From Planctomycetota bacterium (GTDB lineage Bacteria; Planctomycetota; Planctomycetia; Planctomycetales; Planctomycetaceae), in contig VGZH01000004.1 in assembly GCA_016872645.1 (NCBI GenBank), positions 1-64,000 of the forward strand: a stretch of 64,000 bases of DNA. The letters are read 5' to 3'. Both the position numbers and the translations under genes were made by a program. This document shows, piece after piece, positions 18,445-25,011 of the stretch. Each line of letters begins with the position of its first letter. Position 1 is the first letter of the stretch. Under the pieces are notes generated by a model, which ran no database searches, had not been told where the DNA came from, and saw only the letters and a program-made list of their open reading frames with translations.

Positions 18445-19323
18445 TTAAACCGCCTCGGAGCACTGCGAATTCCCATGAGTCAGCAGAATTCTGCGCACGA
18501 GGTCGTGATTGTGTCTGTGTCCGGAACGATAGGCGTTGAAATAGCCGCACAGGTCCGCACCGATCAATGCGAAGTCTCCGAGGCAATCCAGAATCTTGTG
18601 CCGCACGGCTTCATCGGGCGCTCGCAATTTGTTGCCGATGACGTTTCCGTTCGCATCAAACACGAGCAGGTCTTGGTGTGTCACTCGGCAGCCGTAACCT
18701 GCAGCCTGCAATGCCGCGACTTCCGTGTCGAGCACGAACGTGCGCGCGAAGGCGATGTCACGGACAAATGCTTCCGGAGTGATCTCGACTGTCAGATTCT
18801 GCGGCGGAATCGGCGACCGATCGCCGTAATCCAGTTGGTAGGTAATCGCCAGTCCATTGTAATTCATCGGCCGAGCGACGATTTCGATGTCTCCGTCGTC
18901 CGCACTGACTTGGACAGGCATCAGCAATGAGATGACTTCGCGCGGACGATTTTGCTCGATGATGCCGGCAGCGAGCAGCAGATTGCAGACATCACAGCAC
19001 GAACCGTCAAAACCCGGAACCTCTGGCCCGTCGATTTCGATCAGGCAGTTGTCGATTTGCAGCCCCGCGAGCGCCGCCATGACGTGCTCGATCATCTCGA
19101 CCTGCACACCATCACGAGCGATCGCCGTGCGCCGCTGAGTACTCTTGACGTACTCGATCCGGGCCGGAATCGGTTTCGAGCCAGCGACGTCGATCCGCTG
19201 AAATGCAATCCCGTGATTCGCCGGGGCCGGCACGAAACGCAGACGGGCGTCAGTTCCGGAGAAGAGACCGACCCCCTGCGTTTCGACAGTTTGTCGAAGT
19301 GTACGTTGCGAACGGCAAAGCAT
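18445..19323 (-). CDS. lpxC: UDP-3-O-acyl-N-acetylglucosamine deacetylase
   Basis: LpxC is the zinc-dependent committed step of lipid A synthesis. All ligands and catalytic residues can be placed: IEHVMAAL (catalytic glutamate and zinc histidine), RHKILDCLGD (second histidine and aspartate) and SGHRHNHDLV (catalytic histidine). The start at 19323 (MLCRSQRTLRQTVETQGVGLFSG) gives 292 residues, a normal LpxC length. It is a stand-alone enzyme, not fused to FabZ as in some Bacteroidetes and other groups. It follows ompH at 25 bases. Confidence 0.96.
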   Translation of the reverse strand: MLCRSQRTLRQTVETQGVGLFSGTDARLRFVPAPANHGIAFQRIDVAGSKPIPARIEYVKSTQRRTAIARDGVQVEMIEHVMAALAGLQIDNCLIEIDGPEVPGFDGSCCDVCNLLLAAGIIEQNRPREVISLLMPVQVSADDGDIEIVARPMNYNGLAITYQLDYGDRSPIPPQNLTVEITPEAFVRDIAFARTFVLDTEVAALQAAGYGCRVTHQDLLVFDANGNVIGNKLRAPDEAVRHKILDCLGDFALIGADLCGYFNAYRSGHRHNHDLVRRILLTHGNSQCSEAV

Positions 19324-19348
19324 GTCGCGGACTTTCGCGAGGACCGAG

Positions 19349-20038
19349 CTAGTTTTTGCCTTTCCCGCCAGTACCGGCAGGAGCGCTGGCCGCCTTGGGT
19401 TGGCCGCCGTCAAATTGGCGGTTGAGGTACTTAATGACGCCGTCGGTCAAGTCGTCCTCCGCACGGTGGTAAACGATCACGCGGTTCATCACCAACTGCA
19501 TCTTGCTCATGTCCTCACCCTCGAATGTGTCCGAGTTGAAGCGCATTACCAACGTGTAGCCGAAGCGATCCGCGAACTTTTCGACGACGTCCATCGTTTC
19601 GAGGTACACGGTCTTCAGCAGATCGGCTTCCTTGCGGAGCAATTCGCGCTGCGCAGTTTGTTTGAACGCGCCGAGCTTGGCACCCAGATCCGTCTGTTTC
19701 TTTTCGAGATTGATGTACTCCGGACTGCCGGGCTTGAACTCCTTCATCTGTTCGATGACCTGCTGGACTTGGGCCGTCATCTTCTTGGCGTTTTCCTCAC
19801 TGACGGAGAACTCCGCCTTCCAGTCCTCTTTGAGAACTTCGATCTTCTTGTATTCCTTGAAGACCCGGCCCATGTCGATCAGCGCGATCTTGTGGGGAGC
19901 TTCGGCTTGTGATGCAGCGGCCGCCGCCGGTGTCACCGTTTTCTTGGTGCCGCCGGTACCGGCATTTTGGCCGTAGGCGTTGACGAACACGCTGGCCAAG
20001 CCGGCCAGCACAGCGGATGAAAGCAGAATTTTTCTCAC
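19349..20038 (-). CDS. OmpH/Skp-family periplasmic chaperone
   Basis: The 229-residue protein has a signal peptide (ILLSSAVLAGLASVFVNAYG), an alanine/threonine-rich spacer, and then the Skp start KIALIDMGRVFKEYKKIEV. The middle (about residues 65-150) is a charged helical hairpin with KEDWKAEFSVSEENAKK and EKKQTDLGAKLGAFKQ, as in Skp, which carries unfolded outer-membrane proteins across the periplasm. The C-terminus is proline/alanine/glycine-rich. It heads the lpxC-lpxA-Gfo/Idh run, matching the usual linkage of skp to lipid A genes. An AAAGGAG ribosome site precedes the start. Confidence 0.9.
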   Translation of the reverse strand: MRKILLSSAVLAGLASVFVNAYGQNAGTGGTKKTVTPAAAAASQAEAPHKIALIDMGRVFKEYKKIEVLKEDWKAEFSVSEENAKKMTAQVQQVIEQMKEFKPGSPEYINLEKKQTDLGAKLGAFKQTAQRELLRKEADLLKTVYLETMDVVEKFADRFGYTLVMRFNSDTFEGEDMSKMQLVMNRVIVYHRAEDDLTDGVIKYLNRQFDGGQPKAASAPAGTGGKGKN

Positions 20039-20134
20039 GGCAGACGCACTCCTTTGCTAGCCGAGACGGAATTGATCGGGCAAGTCGAACCATCCCCGGC
20101 TCGGGGGATTCGTTCGCATGACACTCAGTCGCGG

Positions 20135-20202
20135 ATTGCGTCAATCCAACGCAGGCCGGACGAAGGGTGGCGTATTCTGCACACCTCCGGAATTGCGTCA
20201 AT
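20135..20202. promoter_or_regulatory. Twice-repeated ATTGACGCAAT dyad upstream of ompH-lpxC-lpxA
   Basis: The 11-base imperfect dyad ATTGACGCAAT (minus-strand reading) occurs at 20192-20202 and again at 20135-20145, 57 bases apart, both in the leader region of ompH. The flanking bases are also partly conserved (GATTGCGTCAATCC on the plus strand at the second copy). Each copy contains a TTGACG that could act as a -35 box. A repressor or activator pair of sites is the simplest reading; no matching -10 box is convincing. Confidence 0.4.
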
Positions 20203-20228
20203 ACGAGTCTGGACTTCGGGGTTGCCCG

Positions 20229-20534
20229 CTACACGCTTACGAAGACGTCCCCGTTTTCGACCTTGACCTCAAAGCTCGTTTGGCAAATGCGCGAGTTCAG
20301 GCAATGCCGGCCGTTGGCAACTTCAAACTGCCAACCGTGCCAAGGGCACGTCACGACGCCGTCGACAAGTTGACCCTTCGCCAGCGGCCCCCCTTGATGA
20401 GCACAAATTCCGTCGATGGCCTGAAACTGCCCATCGACATTGAACAGCGCGACGATTCGACCGTTCACGGCGAACTCCTTGCCGCTGCCAACGGGAACAT
20501 CGGCTGTCGCAGTCAACTTCTGCCAATCGGACAT
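20229..20534 (-). CDS. Rieske-type [2Fe-2S] ferredoxin
   Basis: The 101-residue soluble protein has both Rieske cluster motifs, CAHQGGPL near residue 44 and CPWHGWQFE near residue 64, at the spacing of the small NirD/ferredoxin-like group. There is no transmembrane anchor, so it is a cytoplasmic electron carrier and not the bc1 subunit. The N-terminus (SDWQKLTATADVPVGSGKEF) is standard for the group. Its gene is divergent from the MfnF-like gene. A partner oxygenase or reductase is not adjacent. Confidence 0.93.
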   Translation of the reverse strand: MSDWQKLTATADVPVGSGKEFAVNGRIVALFNVDGQFQAIDGICAHQGGPLAKGQLVDGVVTCPWHGWQFEVANGRHCLNSRICQTSFEVKVENGDVFVSV

Positions 20535-20628
20535 TGTCTCTTTTTCCTTTCAGAGAACATCGGATGGTTGCATTCGTTCTCGGAGCAAGTCGGCCACGGT
20601 ACTCTTTGGGCGTGACATCAGTCTGTCC

Positions 20629-20656
20629 CCTCAACCCTCAACCCTCAACCCTCAAC
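20629..20656 (+). repeat. Four heptamer units directly before the MfnF-like start
   Basis: CCTCAAC is repeated four times without a break, ending six bases before the ATG at 20663. This array has no opposing arm nearby, unlike most others in the window. It occupies the place where a ribosome binding site would be expected; no purine-rich Shine-Dalgarno sequence is visible there. Confidence 0.85.
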
Positions 20657-20662
20657 CAAAAC

Positions 20663-21691
20663 ATGCGTGTGCTTGGTCTCGACATCGGCGGAGCGAATAT
20701 CAAAGCGGCAACCGAGACTGCCGAGGCGCTGTCAATTCCGCTGGAAATCTGGCGTTCGCCAGACCGATTGATCGATGTGCTCGTCCCAATCATAGATCGT
20801 TTCTCGGTCGCCGAACTGCTTGCGGTGACGATGACCGCTGAATTGGCTGACTGTTTTTCCACCAAGTCAGATGGAATCGACCGAGTACTGCGAACGGTCG
20901 AAGTGGTCGCTGGCAAGAGGCCAATTCGTGTCTGGCAGACGTCCGGCGAATTTGCATCCACGCAAGAAGCACGCGACGAACCGCGGCTCACCGCGGCAGC
21001 AAACTGGCACGCACAGGCGACATTCGTGGGTCGCTTGGTTCCGCGTGGTTCGGCGCTGCTGATCGACATAGGTTCGACGACGACCGATTTGATTCCGTTG
21101 GTCAACGGGCTCCCGCTTCCGACGGGTCGCACCGACATCGAACGTCTGCAATCGGGCGAGTTGGTTTACTGCGGAGTCCGCCGCACGCCGTTGTGCGCGC
21201 TGACCGATTGCGTCCCGCTTGCCGGAAACAATTGTGCCGTCGCCGCCGAATTGTTCGCGACGATTTTCGACGTCTATCTCACGCTCGGAGATATCCCGGA
21301 GAACTCGGACGATTGTCTGACGGCCAATGGACGCCCCGCGACGTTGGCTGCCGCTCACGATCGAATCGCACGTTCCGTCGGCGGTGACACAAGCGAAATT
21401 ACGTTCGAGGACACTCGCCGTATCGCCGAGCACATCGCTGCAAAACAACTCCAGCGGTTGTGTGAAGCCGCTGACAACATTGCTTCGCGAATGTCAGGGC
21501 CTTGTGAGAACGTGCTGATTTCCGGCAGTGGTTCATTCTTAGCTCAGCGAGTCGCCGCCAATGCCCCGCGATTGAAAAATGCGACCATCACCTCATTGCC
21601 TGAGCTGTTCGGTCCGCGAGTCTCCGACGCCGCGTGCGCCTTTGCAGTCGCCAAGCTGGCGGCTGAACGCGAACTGCAATTCCTGGGTTGA
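20663..21691 (+). CDS. MfnF-like ASKHA-fold protein of the H4MPT/methanofuran C1 route
   Basis: The ATG at 20663 gives about 342 residues beginning MRVLGLDIGGANIKAATE, the phosphate-loop start of the ASKHA fold seen in MfnF and in the 'hydantoinase/oxoprolinase' protein of methylotroph H4MPT gene clusters. Further motifs are LLIDIGSTTTDLIPL near residue 130 and VLISGSGSFLAQ near 285. MfnF couples the aminomethylfuran and tyramine-glutamate parts of methanofuran. With the MfnD-like ATP-grasp gene in the same window this suggests synthesis of a methanofuran analogue, although the core C1 genes are not here. The longer upstream frame is translated repeat and is unlikely to be used. Confidence 0.7.
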   Translation: MRVLGLDIGGANIKAATETAEALSIPLEIWRSPDRLIDVLVPIIDRFSVAELLAVTMTAELADCFSTKSDGIDRVLRTVEVVAGKRPIRVWQTSGEFASTQEARDEPRLTAAANWHAQATFVGRLVPRGSALLIDIGSTTTDLIPLVNGLPLPTGRTDIERLQSGELVYCGVRRTPLCALTDCVPLAGNNCAVAAELFATIFDVYLTLGDIPENSDDCLTANGRPATLAAAHDRIARSVGGDTSEITFEDTRRIAEHIAAKQLQRLCEAADNIASRMSGPCENVLISGSGSFLAQRVAANAPRLKNATITSLPELFGPRVSDAACAFAVAKLAAERELQFLG

Positions 21692-21705
21692 GCGGATTTT
21701 GCGCT

Positions 21706-22251
21706 TCATACCAGCCCGACGCGCGAACGAGGGGTTCTGGATGCGACCCCTCGTGGACGCGTCGTGCTGGATTTGCCGAACAGCAATCGCAAGAACTCCG
21801 CGGCTTGCTGCCCAATTCCCGGCTGCGAACTTTCTCGCGGCCCGGCGATGTTGAGGACACGAATCGAATTCGCCTCCAGCCAATCATGCACTTGCATCGT
21901 CGTCGCGTCGCGCAGATCGACCACCAAGCATGGCCGGCGATAGCGCTCGGCAAACGTTTTGGTCAGCGCGGTCCCGCCGCGCAACGATCCTCGCGAAAGA
22001 ATCAGCGTCCCCTCGGAGTCCTTGACGTTCAATGCGGTCCGCTCGGCATAGTTGGTCGATGGAGATTCTTTCAACGGGTAAGAGTCTGAGATCGGTCCGT
22101 CTTCGGCACGACGTCCCTTTGGACACCAACCGCCGCACGAGATGCCCAACTCCAAAGCCACATCCAAAGCCGCGCGATCGACTCCGCTTTGCCCGCCCGC
22201 AACGACTTGCTTCAGCCGCCATGCCTTGTGAGTCGTTCCCGCTGACTTCAT
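21706..22251 (-). CDS. SLOG-type putative molybdenum carrier protein
   Basis: The 181-residue protein has the family start VVAGGQSGVDRAALDVALELG (split here: GGQSGVDRAALDVAL) followed by CGGWCPKGRRAEDGPI, TNYAERTALNVKDSEGTLIL and GGTALTKTFAERYRRPCLVV, all typical of the MoCo-carrier-like SLOG proteins. These bind a nucleotide or cofactor; the true ligand in bacteria is unsettled. The final 20 or so residues (SSTTRPRGVASRTPRS...) are encoded by an inverted repeat at 21711-21770, so the natural C-terminus has been extended by repeat DNA. It converges with the MfnF-like gene. Confidence 0.85.
   Translation of the reverse strand: MKSAGTTHKAWRLKQVVAGGQSGVDRAALDVALELGISCGGWCPKGRRAEDGPISDSYPLKESPSTNYAERTALNVKDSEGTLILSRGSLRGGTALTKTFAERYRRPCLVVDLRDATTMQVHDWLEANSIRVLNIAGPRESSQPGIGQQAAEFLRLLFGKSSTTRPRGVASRTPRSRVGLV
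21711..21770. repeat. GC-rich inverted repeat overlapping a gene's 3' end
   Basis: The 25-base arms 21711-21735 and 21746-21770 are reverse complements with four mismatches (ACCCCTCGT and CGCGT cores). The right arm ends in GCGTCGTGCTGG, the same core as the repeat at 53304-53322. It supplies the last codons of the molybdenum-carrier-like gene and sits in the 14-base convergent gap. Confidence 0.75.
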
Positions 22252-22293
22252 CCAGCCACTCCGATTTCCGAATGAGCCGCCAATCTCAGTTCT

Positions 22294-22869
22294 TCACATT
22301 TCCGCTCGTTGCTCACCGCCAAACGCCAGCCGCAATTGCGGGTCTTTCTGCGCCTGCCATTCTTTGAACAACATGCTGGGCTGGATGTCGTGGTTGTTTT
22401 GATACTTGTCGCTGCGGTACTCCGTAATGTCACCCACGATTTGGTGGTAAAAGATCTGGCAGATCGGCACACCCGGATAAATCCGCACCGGCTGAATCGC
22501 GTACATCTCCAAGGTCCAATAGCCGCAGAAGCCGACATCGCCGAACCCGGCTGTCACATGCACGAACAGCCCCAACCGCCCGACCGACGAGCGGCCTTCC
22601 AGCATCGGCACGAGGTTATGCGTTTCGGTCCGTTCCATCGTCCGGGCGAGATACAACTGATTGGGGTTCAGGACGAAGCCGTCCTCTGGAATCGTGTAGC
22701 GGCGAAAGCGATTCGGCCGCCGCATGTCGAGCACGATTTCTTCGTAGACCAACAGTTCGTTGTGCAGGCGCAGGTTATAGCTGTTGGCATTGAGCTGCGC
22801 TTCGTCGAACGGCTCAATAACAATGCTATTGCCAAGCTGGGCTTTGATCTCATTGCCGGAGAGGATCAT
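22294..22869 (-). CDS. dcd: dCTP deaminase
   Basis: The enzyme turns dCTP into dUTP for thymidylate synthesis. The start at 22869 (MILSGNEIKAQL) gives 191 residues, the family length; the frame upstream is repeat DNA. The active-site block MLEGRSSVGRLGLFVHVTAG with FGDVGFCGYWTLEM is intact, including the arginine-serine-serine and the glutamate. Residues that decide between the mono- and bifunctional (dUTPase) forms cannot be judged safely by eye. The C-terminus (FGGEQRAEM) is short and polar. Confidence 0.93.
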   Translation of the reverse strand: MILSGNEIKAQLGNSIVIEPFDEAQLNANSYNLRLHNELLVYEEIVLDMRRPNRFRRYTIPEDGFVLNPNQLYLARTMERTETHNLVPMLEGRSSVGRLGLFVHVTAGFGDVGFCGYWTLEMYAIQPVRIYPGVPICQIFYHQIVGDITEYRSDKYQNNHDIQPSMLFKEWQAQKDPQLRLAFGGEQRAEM

Positions 22870-22967
22870 CGGAAGTCCCGTGGCTGGGGAGGACGTGATC
22901 GCAGACAGCGGCGGGAAGGTAGAGGGTGGCGTGACCGGAGGCAAATGAGCGGCGGGACGAAGACAGC

Positions 22968-23093
22968 GCAAAGTGCAGAGCGCAGACTGCAACATGAAAA
23001 TAGCGGCCAGAACAGCAACGTGCGGTCGACGTGACTCCGATAATCACTGCCGTTCAATTTGCACTTTGCAGTCGGCACACGGCACTTTGCAAT
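22968..23093. repeat. Heptamer array pair upstream of dcd
   Basis: The left arm 22968-22993 reads GCAAAGT, GCAGAGC, GCAGACT, GCAAC. The right arm 23055-23093, read on the minus strand, gives GCAAAGT, GCCGTGT, GCCGACT, GCAAAGT, GCAAATT. The period is 7 and the arms face each other about 60 bases apart. The same heptamer is used at 36123-36210. Confidence 0.85.
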
Positions 23094-23430
23094 CAGGTCT
23101 TGCAATTCCCGATTACCCCCAGTGCTTTGATCTCGAGAATGTCCGCGTTTAGGCGCACGGGCGCTGCGGTAAAATCGGACGCCGTCGTGTCCATGACTTG
23201 AGACGAAGAGGTTCCCGCCGAGCTGTCGGTGTTGTCGAACGAAATCAGCGCGGCGAGAGCCTCGGACTACCGATCTTCAGCAACAGTCTCGACCGATTGA
23301 GTCAACGGCTCGCTGACTTACTCTGACCCCGAACCAGAGCTCTGTCCGCTCCGCAAAACACCGCTCGCGGCACACCGAGCCCGCAAAGACTCCGCGCACC
23401 AAGCTGAGGAAAAATGCGTTATAAATCCTC

Positions 23431-23460
23431 AAACAAAAACGGCTTCCGGGCGGGGAAGCC
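23431..23460 (-). terminator. Orphan intrinsic-terminator-like hairpin
   Basis: GGCTTCC (23441-23447) pairs with GGAAGCC (23454-23460) around a GC-rich 6-base loop. Read on the minus strand the stem is followed by GTTTTTGTTTG, a good U-tract. No annotated minus-strand gene ends here, so it may end an unannotated RNA. On the plus strand the tail (TTTGCGGGTTTG) is weaker. Confidence 0.5.
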
Positions 23461-23626
23461 TTTGCGGGTTTGTGACTTTTGGGCATCGCGCCGCCAATTT
23501 GGATTGCAGCGATTGATCGGAGGTCAATCGCCGCGACCAGCCCGCGCACATCGGGCCGCTCACCGGTCGTTCATGCGACCGCTACGACACTCACATCCGA
23601 CAGACACAGAGCGATTTTCTCTGACC

Positions 23627-23665
23627 GGCAACTTTTGCCACTTCGGAGAACCGGCAAACTTTGCC
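23627..23665. promoter_or_regulatory. Two matching GGCAA..TTGCC palindromes
   Basis: GGCAACTTTTGCC at 23627-23639 and GGCAAACTTTGCC at 23653-23665 are near-identical palindromes spaced 26 bases apart, each preceded by ACC and followed by a GAGA-containing stretch. They lie about 110-150 bases upstream of the small secreted protein gene at 23776 and look like a pair of operator sites or a duplicated hairpin. Confidence 0.4.
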
Positions 23666-23775
23666 GATCAGCGAGAGTGATCGAGGGGCGCTTGGCTCAC
23701 TCGGACAATTTGGAGCTTCATTAGGGAAGCTCGAACACGTCGGCGAGACCGCCGCACATTTTGAAAGGGTGTGAC

Positions 23776-24033
23776 ATGCGCAAGTTTCTTTTGGGATTGA
23801 TCGCTTTGGCCGGAGTGGTGGCCATGTCGGATTCAGCGAGCGCTCGCGAACGGCAGTTCCTGTTCCTGGCGTGGGACGACGGCCGCCCGGAGTACGTTCA
23901 GCCGCAGGCTCAACCCGCCCAACCACAACAGCAGTACTACTACCAAGAAGAACGGCCGAACTTGTTTCAACGGCTGTGGGACATGGAACAACGTAAGAAC
24001 GCTTGGCTGCGTCGGACGTTTTTTGGCCAATAA
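23776..24033 (+). CDS. Small secreted glutamine/tyrosine-rich protein
   Basis: The ATG at 23776 follows AAAGGG at a six-base spacing and gives 85 residues. Residues 1-24 (MRKFLLGLIALAGVVAMSDS, then ASA) are a clean signal peptide. The mature part is short, with QPQAQPAQPQQQYYYQEERP and a basic, aromatic end (NAWLRRTFFGQ). It has no cysteine. Its own promoter region carries two palindromes and its transcript appears to end at a strong hairpin, so it is a genuine stand-alone gene. No family is recognised; a cell-surface or periplasmic role is inferred only from the signal. Confidence 0.7.
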   Translation: MRKFLLGLIALAGVVAMSDSASARERQFLFLAWDDGRPEYVQPQAQPAQPQQQYYYQEERPNLFQRLWDMEQRKNAWLRRTFFGQ

Positions 24034-24062
24034 ATCGCAATAAATTTCTGGGCGATTAAGCC

Positions 24063-24117
24063 GCTCGCAACATCACCGGTGGCACCGCAAGGCGGTGTTG
24101 CGAGCGCTTTCGTTTTT
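24063..24117 (+). terminator. Intrinsic terminator of the small secreted protein gene
   Basis: GCTCGCAACA (24063-24072) pairs with TGTTGCGAGC (24096-24105); CCG/CGG pairs continue the stem inward. It is followed by GCTTTCGTTTTT. The hairpin starts 30 bases after the stop codon at 24033. Confidence 0.75.
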
Positions 24118-24119
24118 GC

Positions 24120-24752
24120 TCACATGCTGGGAAGGCTCCTCTCGACCCGCATCCAGTCGGCAACTGCTCGAGAGTCGGGATTCGTCGAACCGTTTAATTC
24201 GCGGACAACGTTGGCGCGATCCTGCTCCGGCCGGTTCTGGCTGAGCTTGAACTTGCCTTCGATTCGCGAGATCGGCATCTCGAATCCGACGATGCTTTTC
24301 AAAAGATTGCGGCGAAAGTCCTCCGGTAACTGATTCGGCCACGGCTGCGGTCGGTTCGATTCGTAGCGCTGGACCATCTCATCGAGCAGTGACTCCAGCC
24401 AAACCTCGTCCTCGATGACGCGCGGAACACCGTAGGCATGCACGGCGATGTAATTCCACGTCGGGACCGCCAACTCGGTCGCGTACCATGCCGGCGAGAT
24501 GTAGGCATGCGGCCCGGAGAAGATCGCTAACGATTCGGTCTGGTTCACAAAGTGCTGCCACTGCGGATTCGCTCGTGCGACGTGACCGACCAGCGTTCGG
24601 GCCGCTCCGGGCTGAACCCGATGCAAAATTGGCAAGTGCGTCGCGAACGGCACCCCTTCCGCAGTCGTGATGAGTGTCGCGAAGCTGAAGCGGCGTATGA
24701 TCTCACCGAGTTTGTCCGGGTCGGTCACTTCAAAGGACTTCGGCAGATACAT
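24120..24752 (-). CDS. PaiB-like FMN-binding protein
   Basis: The start at 24752 (MYLPKSFEVTDPDKLGEII) gives 210 residues, the usual PaiB size; the frame continues upstream without family character. Landmarks are FATLITTAEGVPFATHLPIL, GHVARANPQW and SPAWYATELAVPTWNYIAVH, which form the split-barrel flavin-binding fold. PaiB was named a transcriptional repressor of protease and sporulation genes in Bacillus, but the fold is that of flavin reductase/oxidase-type proteins, and direct DNA binding is not well supported. It is divergent from the large unrecognised gene at 25012. Confidence 0.9.
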   Translation of the reverse strand: MYLPKSFEVTDPDKLGEIIRRFSFATLITTAEGVPFATHLPILHRVQPGAARTLVGHVARANPQWQHFVNQTESLAIFSGPHAYISPAWYATELAVPTWNYIAVHAYGVPRVIEDEVWLESLLDEMVQRYESNRPQPWPNQLPEDFRRNLLKSIVGFEMPISRIEGKFKLSQNRPEQDRANVVRELNGSTNPDSRAVADWMRVERSLPSM

Positions 24753-25011
24753 GGCGGGAATCTCACTGGCCGGAATTGGTCGATCGCGCTGGGATTGATA
24801 GGGCCTTAACTTCGTTGACTCACGACTGAGTCGCAAGGATGAGTTTCCGTTCTCATCGCGAAATCCCGAAAGTGCAAATCTCGGAAGAGATCCGCTTCTT
24901 GTTTGCGTTCTTTTGTAAGACCGAAGTTTCAGGGCGCGGCGAACTTCAACTGCGTACGGTACAGTGCTCGCGATTGCTTTGACCGTCTCCAGGATCAGGC
25001 CAACGAACTCG

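Larger units (their letters stand above)
22870..23775. other. Gene-poor 906-base stretch with repeats, palindromes and a terminator-like hairpin
   Basis: No open frame here looks protein-coding. The stretch holds a heptamer array pair (22968-23093), a terminator-like hairpin (23431-23460) and two matching palindromes (23627-23665), listed separately. A fragment near 23210-23225 (GTTCCCGCCGAGCTG) resembles the GC-rich elements elsewhere. Because the hairpin has a T-tract on the minus-strand side but no gene leads into it, a small RNA transcribed leftward from about 23.7 kb is possible. Confidence 0.45.

Noticed and set aside
20629-20656. CRISPR-like array
   Set aside because: The units are seven bases with no spacers; none of the short-period arrays in the window has repeat-spacer structure.
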